Origin: an uncultured Peptococcaceae bacterium
Lineage (GTDB): Bacteria; Bacillota; Dehalobacteriia; UBA7702
DNA: 10,401 nt
Reading direction: 5' to 3'
NCBI GenBank assembly: GCA_937919295.1
Contig: CALFRX010000115.1
Coordinates: 1 to 10,401, forward strand
Position numbers and translations under genes: made by a program. Below, one piece after another: positions 1 through 6,025 of the stretch; the first letter of the stretch is position 1; each line of letters starts with the position of its first letter. The notes under the pieces are model-generated. The model saw only the letters and a program-made list of their open reading frames with translations. It was not told where the DNA came from and searched no databases.

Positions 1-2
1 AA

Positions 3-71
3 CAGATTCAGCCTGTACAGCCGGTCCAACAGATCCAGCCTGTGCAGCCTGTGCAGCCGATACAGCCGGTA
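3..71 (+). repeat. Short in-frame Gln-Pro-Val/Ile coding repeat
   Basis: Degenerate 9-bp units of the form CAG-CCN-GTN run from the window edge to about 71 and encode about six QPV/QPI units plus broken ones. The repeat keeps frame with the EutT-like domain downstream. It probably forms an extended proline-rich linker between an N-terminal segment outside the window and the catalytic domain. The 5' limit is unknown because it reaches the window edge. Confidence 0.8.
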
Positions 72-692
72 AAACCCTTGGGTGCCGAAGATCTATCACC
101 CAGTGAAGCGTCCCGTTATAAAAAGGACACGACGGCACAAAATATGGATACCTCCCATACCGATCACACAAAACCGGAACATATGACGAATCTCCGCGGC
201 GCGGATCTCGTGCCGAAAATCCATCCCCAAATCGCCTTCCGCGGCCAGCTCGATTCTTTCGAGGCAGAGCTTTTAGAGCTTGTCATCGACGTGGAAGTGA
301 GCGGTTTCAAAGAACTTGCCGGTGATCTCAGTGAACTGTTGGATTATTCCCGCGGTATCATGAGAGCCGAAGTCATGCAGGAGCCTTTGCCGCCGATGAT
401 CATTTGCGGATGGGATACGGATGAAATCAGAGAGCGGTCTCACTATCCCAATAAATTCTATAACGTAAACCATTTTACGCCACAGCCGCATCACGGCAAG
501 ATTATGGCTCAATTGAATCGTTTGAGAGCCAAATCCAGAGAAATGGAGCTTGCTGCCGAACATGCTTTCTATAATCCGGAAACCGGACAAACGGAACGGG
601 ATGATATTTTGAAAGCAGTGAATCGATTCAGCAGTCTGATCTATGTCTATATGCTTCAGCTTCTCGGCGGGGTTTACAAATATGGATCTTAA
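3..692 (+). CDS. eutT: EutT-family corrinoid adenosyltransferase (5' partial)
   Basis: The frame is open from base 3, so the true start lies upstream; the GTG at 42 is only the first in-window start-like codon and sits inside a Gln-Pro-Val repeat. EutT transfers the adenosyl group of ATP to cob(I)alamin to make adenosylcobalamin for a B12-dependent BMC enzyme. The match is to the EutT fold as I recall it from enterobacterial EutT: a KPEHMTNL entry (from 171), then HPQIAFRGQLDS, a SRGIMRAEVMQEPL stretch, SHYP, and a C-terminal DILKAVNRFSSLIYVYML. Enterobacterial EutT carries a CCxxC metal motif just before the TxL segment. Here that segment (about 145-195) is His-rich (HTDH, PEH) and has no Cys, as I recall for some Firmicute EutT proteins. 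Part of the usual EutT N-terminal domain must be upstream. The gene ends 2 bp before the eutJ GTG, so the two are probably translationally coupled. Confidence 0.85.
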   Translation, partial: QIQPVQPVQQIQPVQPVQPIQPVKPLGAEDLSPSEASRYKKDTTAQNMDTSHTDHTKPEHMTNLRGADLVPKIHPQIAFRGQLDSFEAELLELVIDVEVSGFKELAGDLSELLDYSRGIMRAEVMQEPLPPMIICGWDTDEIRERSHYPNKFYNVNHFTPQPHHGKIMAQLNRLRAKSREMELAAEHAFYNPETGQTERDDILKAVNRFSSLIYVYMLQLLGGVYKYGS

Positions 693-694
693 CG

Positions 695-1558
695 GTGATC
701 AGTGTGAAAGAGTTAAAAGCAGCAAACGACTTGATCAAAGCGTATGAAAAGACCTTCAAGAAGCCGATCAAGCCGGACAAGAATAAGAAACTATTTACCG
801 GAGTCGACCTCGGTACGGCGTATATCGTTTTGGCCGTTGTCGACGAAGACGGAACCCCGATCGCGGGAGGGATGCAATTTGCCGAAGTGGTAAAAGATGG
901 TCTTGTGGTGGACTATAACGGCGCCATGCAGATCGTTAAAAAACTCAAGGCAAAGATTGAAAAGAGCATCGGTGCCGAGCTTGACCTGGCCGGTATCGCC
1001 TATCCTCCCGGTACGGATATCAATGATTGCAGAGCGATCAAATATGTGGCTGAAGCCTGCGGTTTTCGGGTAGAATATACCATGGATGAACCGACAGCGG
1101 CCAACAACGTTTTGCATATCGAAGACGGCGCCGTCGTCGATATCGGCGGAGGAACCACCGGTATTGCAGTTCTGGAAAAAGGGAAGGTCATCAGTGTGAC
1201 TGACGAACCTTCCGGCGGTACCCATCTGAGCCTCGTCATTGCGGGAGGAAAAGGCATTTCTTTCCTCGAAGCGGAGAAGTTCAAAAAAGACAGGGCGGAA
1301 CATAAGAGTTTGATGCCCATGGTTCGGCCGGTCTTTGAAAAGATGGCGTCTATCGTCAAAAGCTCCATCAAAGGTCATAAAATCGATACCGTTTATTTGG
1401 TTGGTGGTACCTGTTGTTTTGAGGGTGTAGAAGCCGTCATGGAAAAACAGCTCGGTATCAAGGTGGTGAAACCTGACAATCCAATGCTCGTCACGCCTCT
1501 CGGCATCGCCCTTGGCAGTATGCGGGAAGGCAAGAAAGAAGAGCTTCTGTATGAATGA
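695..1558 (+). CDS. eutJ: EutJ-like Hsp70-type chaperone/reactivation protein
   Basis: This is an actin/Hsp70-superfamily ATPase of 287 residues, close to the usual EutJ length of about 280. The phosphate-1 loop is DLGTAY (residues 38-43), DEPTAAN (131-137) follows, phosphate-2 is VVDIGGGTTG (147-156), and the adenosine-type motif is LVGGTC (235-240). EutJ occurs in many BMC operons. Its role is not firmly known; a chaperone or reactivase for the B12 enzyme or for shell and core assembly is usually proposed. The GTG at 695 gives MISVKELK. An in-frame GTG at 704 is also possible and has a GGTGAT-like site (694-699) just upstream, so the start is uncertain by three codons. It lies directly downstream of eutT and 16 bp before eutN. 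Confidence 0.88.
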   Translation: MISVKELKAANDLIKAYEKTFKKPIKPDKNKKLFTGVDLGTAYIVLAVVDEDGTPIAGGMQFAEVVKDGLVVDYNGAMQIVKKLKAKIEKSIGAELDLAGIAYPPGTDINDCRAIKYVAEACGFRVEYTMDEPTAANNVLHIEDGAVVDIGGGTTGIAVLEKGKVISVTDEPSGGTHLSLVIAGGKGISFLEAEKFKKDRAEHKSLMPMVRPVFEKMASIVKSSIKGHKIDTVYLVGGTCCFEGVEAVMEKQLGIKVVKPDNPMLVTPLGIALGSMREGKKEELLYE

Positions 1559-1574
1559 GAGGAAGTGAAGGAAG

Positions 1575-1880
1575 GTGCGAATCGGTAGAGTTATCGATAA
1601 TATCTGGTCAACCAGAAAGGAAGAAACCTTAAGAAGCGCAAAACTGATGATTGTCCAGATCCTCGACACTCCTTCGGATTTGGAGAATCCTGCCAATAAC
1701 GGTGGTAAAGTCATGATCGCCGCCGATATCATCGGCGCCGGCATCGGCGAATTGGTCATTACCGTCGGCGGTTCCTCGGCACGGCGTGCCGGTGGCTACG
1801 ACAGCAATGTACCCATTGATTTGTTGATCGTTGGGATCATCGACGAAAACGAATGGAGTTTCTCGCAAAATAAGGAGTAA
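1575..1880 (+). CDS. eutN: EutN/CcmL-family BMC-P vertex protein
   Basis: This 101-residue protein belongs to the EutN/CcmL/PduN family, whose pentamers cap the vertices of the polyhedral shell. Family features are the opening MRIGRVIDNIWSTRK, the central IVQILD segment, and DIIGAGIGELVITVGGSSAR (residues 51-70), which carries the conserved GxGxxV and GssAR signatures. The start is GTG at 1575, supported by a purine-rich GAGGAAGTGAAGGAAG site and by the full-length N-terminal beta strand. The stop lies 3 bp before the pduS start, so the two genes are probably coupled. It is the only BMC-P gene in the window. Confidence 0.93.
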   Translation: MRIGRVIDNIWSTRKEETLRSAKLMIVQILDTPSDLENPANNGGKVMIAADIIGAGIGELVITVGGSSARRAGGYDSNVPIDLLIVGIIDENEWSFSQNKE

Positions 1881-1883
1881 ACA

Positions 1884-3224
1884 ATGGCTTCAGACGTACT
1901 TACTACAATCAAAAATGCGGGCATTGTTGGCGCCGGTGGCGCCGGCTTCCCCAGCCATGTAAAGTTTAATGCCAAAGCAGAGGTTATTGTGGTCAATGGC
2001 GCCGAGTGCGAACCCTTGATCCGCGTGGACCAGCAGTTAATGATCGTGGAAATCGAAAAGTTCATCCGTGGTCTGGAAATTGCAATAGAAGTGACCGAAG
2101 CAAAAGAAGGCATCATCGCCATCAAGGGCAAACATAAAGAGGCGATTGCAGCGTTGGATGAAGCCGTTGCCAACAAAGACAACATACGCATACATATTTT
2201 AGACGATTTCTATCCTGCCGGTGACGAACAGGTCACATTATACGAAGCAACAGGTAGACAAGTTCCTCAAGGCGGTATCCCCATTCAGGTGGGGGCGGTG
2301 GTGACCAATGTGGAAACACTGATCAATGTCGCCCAAGCCGTCGACGAAGGGAAAGCCGTGACGGACACGTACATCACCGTTAATGGTCATGTACCCCAGC
2401 CGATCACCGTTAAAGTTCCTGTCGGCGTTTCCGTCCGGGAAGTCCTCGCTTTGGCCGGTGTCAAAAACGCTGATGATTACGGCATCATTGACGGCGGTCC
2501 CATGATGGGCGGCTTGCTCAAAAGCCCCGACGAGCCTGTGCAGAAAACATCCAAAGCCTATATTGTTCTGCCGCAAGATCATTATTTGATCAGGATCAGA
2601 AATCTTTCCCTGAAAACCATCTCCAAAGAGACACAGACCGCATGTTTGCAATGCCGGTATTGTACCGATCTCTGTCCCAGGTTTTTGCTGGGTCATACGA
2701 TTGAACCTCACCGGATCATGCGCGCTCTGAAATACGGAGAAATCGCCGAAGATGTTTTAAGGATGGCCTTCACCTGTTGTGAATGTGGGATGTGCGAACA
2801 GTATGCCTGTCCTGCCCATATCAGCCCGAAAACCGTGAATGTCCAACTGAAAAAACAGCTGTCGGCAAAAGGCCTAAAACCGCTGGATAAACCGGAACCA
2901 CAGATCGTGCATCCTCGCCGGGCGGAAAGAAAAGTTCCTTCCAAACGCATTGTCGGACGCTTAAATCTAACCAAATATGATCTGCCGGCGCCTCTATCCG
3001 TTAAGGAATATACTTTTAATACGATTCAAGTGCCGTTAAAGCAACATGTCGGCGTCCCCGCGGTCCCCATCGTCAAAGTTGGCGATCACGTGAAACGCGG
3101 TGATATGATCGGGGATATCCCTGAAAAAGCGTTAGGCGCAACCATACACGCAAGCATCGACGGAACCGTGTCAGAAATCACGGATTCGGTAATCGTAATC
3201 AAAGCAGGAGGTGAACACCAGTGA
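1884..3224 (+). CDS. pduS: PduS/RnfC-like Fe-S flavoprotein (BMC redox protein)
   Basis: The 446-residue protein matches the PduS family (about 450 residues), related to RnfC and to the 51-kDa subunit of complex I. The N-terminal nucleotide/flavin region has GAGGAGFP (16-23) and NGAECEP (38-44). An SLBB-like segment follows in the middle. Two ferredoxin-type clusters are complete: C254, C257, C260, C264 and C298, C301, C304, C309 (C299 is extra). The C-terminal part, about 385-446, resembles the barrel-sandwich hybrid domain of RnfC. In PDU compartments PduS is described as a cobalamin reductase and binds the BMC-T protein PduT; a wider role in moving electrons across the shell has been proposed. 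Its placement before a PduT-like gene, with a GTGA overlap, fits that partnership. The next start is preceded by a strong AGGAGGTG inside this gene. Confidence 0.9.
   Translation: MASDVLTTIKNAGIVGAGGAGFPSHVKFNAKAEVIVVNGAECEPLIRVDQQLMIVEIEKFIRGLEIAIEVTEAKEGIIAIKGKHKEAIAALDEAVANKDNIRIHILDDFYPAGDEQVTLYEATGRQVPQGGIPIQVGAVVTNVETLINVAQAVDEGKAVTDTYITVNGHVPQPITVKVPVGVSVREVLALAGVKNADDYGIIDGGPMMGGLLKSPDEPVQKTSKAYIVLPQDHYLIRIRNLSLKTISKETQTACLQCRYCTDLCPRFLLGHTIEPHRIMRALKYGEIAEDVLRMAFTCCECGMCEQYACPAHISPKTVNVQLKKQLSAKGLKPLDKPEPQIVHPRRAERKVPSKRIVGRLNLTKYDLPAPLSVKEYTFNTIQVPLKQHVGVPAVPIVKVGDHVKRGDMIGDIPEKALGATIHASIDGTVSEITDSVIVIKAGGEHQ
3206..3213 (+). promoter_or_regulatory. Strong ribosome binding site for the BMC-T gene
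   Basis: AGGAGGTG lies within the last codons of pduS, 7 bp before the GTG start at 3221. It supports the overlapping GTGA junction as the true start and suggests efficient independent initiation of the shell gene. Confidence 0.75.
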
Positions 3225-3769
3225 TCAAAGCCATTGGTTTGGTGGAATTCATCAGTATTGCCAAAGGGATTGAAGCGGCGGACGCGATGCTCAAAGCTTC
3301 CCGTGTGAAAATTTTAGACGCGAGGCCGATTTGTCCCGGTAAATATATCGTATTGATTTGGGGCGACGTCTCCGCCGTGCAGAGCGCGGTGAGAGCAGGA
3401 AAGGACACTGGTGCCAACACCGTTGTGGACGATTTCGTGATTCCCAATGTGCATCCTTCGGTCATCGAAGCGATTGCCTCCGCCTCGAAGGTTTCCGGTC
3501 TTGACGCCCTGGGCGTCATCGAATCCTTCTCTGTGGCGGCGCTGATCGTCGCCGCGGATGCCGCGGTGAAAGCGGCAGAAGTGGATCTCATTGAAATCCG
3601 CGTCGGTAACGGCATCGGCGGTAAATCCTTCGTTACCCTCACCGGCGATGTCGGGGATGTGAAATCCTCCATCACCGTCGGTACAAAATCCTGTGCGGAC
3701 AAGGGAATGCTCGTTGAATCCGTAGTGATTCCCGCTCCCCATAAAGATCTAACAGCTCACGTTTTATAA
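3221..3769 (+). CDS. pduT: PduT-like trimeric BMC-T shell protein
   Basis: The 182-residue protein has two tandem BMC domains (about 3-80 and 95-180), the size of PduT (184 residues). It forms pseudohexameric trimers in the shell. The first half has the PduT-like IAKGIEAADAML and the RPICPGKY segment with C38. The second half has VIESFSVAALIVAADAAVK and the pore segment GIGGKSF (131-137). In Salmonella PduT, as I recall it, the pore segment reads GIGGKCY and its Cys holds a [4Fe-4S] cluster at the threefold axis. Here that residue is Ser136 (codon at 3626), so the canonical cluster ligand is missing although the rest of the motif is intact. The start is GTG, overlapping the pduS stop. The gene symbol reflects homology, not proof of electron transfer. 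Confidence 0.9.
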   Translation: MIKAIGLVEFISIAKGIEAADAMLKASRVKILDARPICPGKYIVLIWGDVSAVQSAVRAGKDTGANTVVDDFVIPNVHPSVIEAIASASKVSGLDALGVIESFSVAALIVAADAAVKAAEVDLIEIRVGNGIGGKSFVTLTGDVGDVKSSITVGTKSCADKGMLVESVVIPAPHKDLTAHVL

Positions 3770-3796
3770 ATTTAAATATTTACCCATTTAACATCC

Positions 3797-3805
3797 CAAG
3801 GAGGT
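3797..3805 (+). promoter_or_regulatory. Ribosome binding site fixing the TTG start of eutQ
   Basis: AAGGAGGTG is nearly a full anti-SD match and lies about 9 bp before the TTG at 3815. No ATG or GTG lies close by in frame, and the TTG gives the conserved MKRLIS N-terminus of EutQ. Confidence 0.75.
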
Positions 3806-3814
3806 GAAAAAGAA

Positions 3815-4885
3815 TTGAAACGACTTATTTCCGTAAATGACATTAAATGTCTATACGAACAAGGTCAAAAAGAATTCTATCAAGATGACAATACAGTCAT
3901 CACACCTGCAGCAAGAGACGCAGCCAGCGAATTCGGGGTGAAAATCATCAAGGGTCGTCAGCCTTACGGCGTCGGCAATGTTGAAAGTTATCCTGTTGCG
4001 AGCGGCGCATCTCCCGTCGTCGCCGCCGGCGCCACGGTGGTGAAATCCGACGCGGTATCTCCCGCGACGAAATGCCCTCCCATCCCCGGTTATAGAGCAG
4101 ATCAACCTTTGTACACTTCTCCTTGGCCGGACGTTGTTCCGAGAACCAACTGCTCTGTAAGAACACAGGCGTCGCCGACTTCTTACACCACACCCTGGCC
4201 CAAAGCCAATCCCATTGCGGCTCAGGCTTTGGCCAATATGGAACCGCCGAGACAATCCGTCGGCCCCTTCAATGCCGGCGCGCCCTCTACGGTTCAGCCG
4301 ATTACCGCGGTACCTTGCGGTGGTGTTTATCCCACCAATCAATACGCCACGATTCCGCCGGCAGTCACTTCCTGCAGTGCCGCGAACATCGCGGAAGCCC
4401 CTGCGGCAGCGCCCTGTAATACCGTTGATCCCGAGATGATCGCCCAGATTGTCCGGCAGGTCTTAAGCGGCATGGGCAACACCTGCAGCAGCCCCGGTCT
4501 TGACCGCGTGGTTGATCCCGGTACCGGCTTTATGCTGATCAAATCCAGCACAGGCCAAATGGACGTCTTTAACGACGGCAAACAGGATCGCCCCGGGATT
4601 TACATCAAAGAATTCACCAACCCCCAGGAAAGCCCTAATATGACCGCGGGGATGATGGAATTTGATCATTCTTCTCTGGACTGGACCCTCACTTATGATG
4701 AAATGGATTATGTGATCGAAGGCACCTTGGAATTTATTGTCAACGGTCAGAAATTTACGGGACACGCCGGTGATTCCTTCTATATCCCCGCCAACACCCA
4801 CGTAACTTTCACCACCCCCGACAAGGCGAAATTCTTCTTTGTTACATATCCCGCAAATTGGGCTGAAACAGCCGGCATAAAGTAG
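3815..4885 (+). CDS. eutQ: EutQ-like protein with long Pro-rich linker and C-terminal cupin
   Basis: At 356 residues this is well above typical EutQ (about 230). The N-terminal module (1-47; LISVNDI, then ITPAARDAASEFGVKII) is shared by EutQ and the N-terminus of EutT. A Pro/Ala/Thr-rich linker of about 155 residues follows (48-203), with two YT[ST]PWP motifs at 100-105 and 124-129. Next is an amphipathic helix, VDPEMIAQIVRQVLSGMG (204-221), that looks like an encapsulation peptide. The C-terminal cupin (about 229-350) has the EutQ signature WTLTYDEMDYVIEGTLEF, GHAGDSFYIP and a final FVTYPANW. EutQ is linked to BMC assembly and, in Salmonella, to acetate kinase activity; I infer it could close the acyl-phosphate-to-ATP step here. 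It starts with TTG behind a strong SD, 45 bp after the BMC-T gene. Confidence 0.9.
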   Translation: MKRLISVNDIKCLYEQGQKEFYQDDNTVITPAARDAASEFGVKIIKGRQPYGVGNVESYPVASGASPVVAAGATVVKSDAVSPATKCPPIPGYRADQPLYTSPWPDVVPRTNCSVRTQASPTSYTTPWPKANPIAAQALANMEPPRQSVGPFNAGAPSTVQPITAVPCGGVYPTNQYATIPPAVTSCSAANIAEAPAAAPCNTVDPEMIAQIVRQVLSGMGNTCSSPGLDRVVDPGTGFMLIKSSTGQMDVFNDGKQDRPGIYIKEFTNPQESPNMTAGMMEFDHSSLDWTLTYDEMDYVIEGTLEFIVNGQKFTGHAGDSFYIPANTHVTFTTPDKAKFFFVTYPANWAETAGIK

Positions 4886-4948
4886 TCAAAATTGTTACCA
4901 TAAATTAAATAAAAACATTTATTTTCAAAAACAGGAGGAAAATAAAAA

Positions 4949-5233
4949 ATGACAAATATCGCATTAGGTATGATTGAAACCAAAGGTTTAGTTGGCTCCA
5001 TTGAAGCAGCCGATGCCATGGTCAAAGCTGCGAACGTTACCTTAATCGGTAAAGTACATGTCGGCGGCGCTTATGTCACCGTTATGGTTCGCGGTGATGT
5101 CGGCGCTGTGAAAGCCGCCACCGATGCCGGTGCTGCTGCTGCTCAGAGAGTCGGCGAATTGATTTCCGTGCATGTCATCCCCCGTCCCCATCATGAAGTC
5201 GAATACATTTTACCGAAACTTGGTAACGAATAA
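4949..5233 (+). CDS. BMC-H hexameric shell protein (PduA/EutM type)
   Basis: The 94-residue protein is a single BMC domain and a main facet tile of the shell. It aligns without gaps to PduA: ALGMIETKGLVGSIEAADAMVKAANV, then MVRGDVGAVKAATDAGAAAA, then VHVIPRPHHEVEYILP. The arginine of the PRPH segment is kept. The pore loop reads HVGGAY (37-42) where PduA has KIGSGL, so Lys37 becomes His and Ser40 becomes Gly. AGGAGGAAAA (4933-4942) lies 7-9 bp before the ATG, an excellent site that fits an abundant protein. It differs from the BMC domain of the next gene by one residue in the aligned core. Which named ortholog it is cannot be fixed from sequence alone, so no symbol is given. Confidence 0.95.
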   Translation: MTNIALGMIETKGLVGSIEAADAMVKAANVTLIGKVHVGGAYVTVMVRGDVGAVKAATDAGAAAAQRVGELISVHVIPRPHHEVEYILPKLGNE

Positions 5234-5271
5234 GATCATTTCCGAAGAATCAGGTAAAGGGGTTGAACTTT

Positions 5272-5934
5272 ATGGCAACTCAAAACATTGCTTTGGGTAT
5301 GATCGAAACCAAAGGTCTTGTTGGTTCCATTGAAGCTGGCGATGCCATGGTCAAAGCTGCGAACGTTACTTTGATCGGTAAAGTGCACGTAGGCGGCGCC
5401 TATGTGACCGTTATGGTTCGCGGTGACGTTGGTGCGGTGAAAGCCGCCACCGATGCCGGAGCCGCCGCTGCGCAGAGAGTCGGTGAACTGATCTCCGTGC
5501 ATGTAATTCCCAGACCCCACCATGAGGTAGAATACATTTTACCTTCCTTACCGTTTATGGATGACGATGATGACGGTCCTGTTTCTCCGCTCGATGGCGG
5601 AGAAACAGAACCTGAAGTCGAAGACGCAGCCGTTTTGGAAGCAGAAACCGAATCTGCTGAAGAAGAAGCCGAAGAAGTTTCTCCTGCCGAAGAAGCGGAG
5701 GAAGCAAGCGTTGAAGAACCGGAAGAAGCAGAAGAAGCGACCGACGTCGCCTCTGAAGTGAAGAGCGCAAAATCTTCCGAAGTCGATATTGCCAAAGAAT
5801 TGGAAGGATTGGCGGTTAAAGAATTAAGAAAAATCGCTCGTAAAACCGAAGGGATCGGAATTGTCGGCAGAGAAATCTCTGCGGCAAACAAGAAAATGTT
5901 GATCAACGAAATCACCAAAGCCAGACAAAAATAA
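5272..5934 (+). CDS. BMC-H shell protein with acidic linker and basic C-terminal domain
   Basis: With the ATG at 5272 the protein is 220 residues. The ATG is 9 bp after AAAGGGG (5256-5262) and aligns with the start of the previous BMC-H; an in-frame TTG at 5263 overlaps the SD and is less likely. Residues 2-91 form a BMC domain almost identical to the upstream paralog. Then come MDDDDDGP (96-103) and a Glu/Ala/Ser-rich stretch to about 157, probably disordered. The basic C-terminal part (about 171-220), with LAVKELRKIAR and later KKMLINEITKA, has the helix-extension-helix look of SAP or Rho_N-type domains, which often bind nucleic acid. EutK and PduK are also BMC-H proteins with C-terminal extensions, so the layout is PduK/EutK-like, but the tail differs from the ones I know. 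The tail assignment is tentative. Confidence 0.9.
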   Translation: MATQNIALGMIETKGLVGSIEAGDAMVKAANVTLIGKVHVGGAYVTVMVRGDVGAVKAATDAGAAAAQRVGELISVHVIPRPHHEVEYILPSLPFMDDDDDGPVSPLDGGETEPEVEDAAVLEAETESAEEEAEEVSPAEEAEEASVEEPEEAEEATDVASEVKSAKSSEVDIAKELEGLAVKELRKIARKTEGIGIVGREISAANKKMLINEITKARQK

Positions 5935-5954
5935 TATCGGCATAAGCCGTTTTT

Positions 5955-5972
5955 CCCATTGCATACAATGGG
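5955..5972 (+). promoter_or_regulatory. Hairpin between shell and enzyme genes
   Basis: CCCATTG (5955-5961) and CAATGGG (5966-5972) form a perfect 7-bp stem around a CATA loop, followed by TTTGTTCC. The U-run is interrupted, so it is at best a weak terminator. It could also be an mRNA processing or stability element that sets more shell than enzyme transcript. It lies in the 91-bp gap between the second BMC-H and the aldehyde dehydrogenase gene. Confidence 0.5.
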
Positions 5973-6025
5973 TTTGTTCCATGTGAAAAAATTAGAATAA
6001 TCAATCGGAGAAAGGGGGAAATAAT

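Noticed and set aside
791..1759. A 322-residue minus-strand open frame opposite eutJ and eutN
   Set aside because: Shadow of two clearly recognizable genes; the translation has no family signatures.
4123..4439. Alternative + strand frames inside the EutQ linker
   Set aside because: They arise from GC-rich low-complexity codons; the EutQ frame is continuous from N-terminal module to cupin, so there is no frameshift to explain.
4886..4948. AT-rich gap before the first BMC-H as an internal promoter or terminator
   Set aside because: No -35/-10 pair with proper spacing is visible, and the AAATAAA/TTTATTT inverted repeat is A-U only and too weak to call a terminator.
5263..5271. TTG at 5263 as the start of the second BMC-H
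   Set aside because: It abuts the AAAGGGG site with no spacing, while ATG 5272 has good spacing and aligns with the paralog start.
5560..5760. GAAGAAGC-rich stretch as a DNA repeat or CRISPR-like array
   Set aside because: It is low-complexity coding sequence for a Glu/Ala-rich linker, with no constant repeat or spacer structure.
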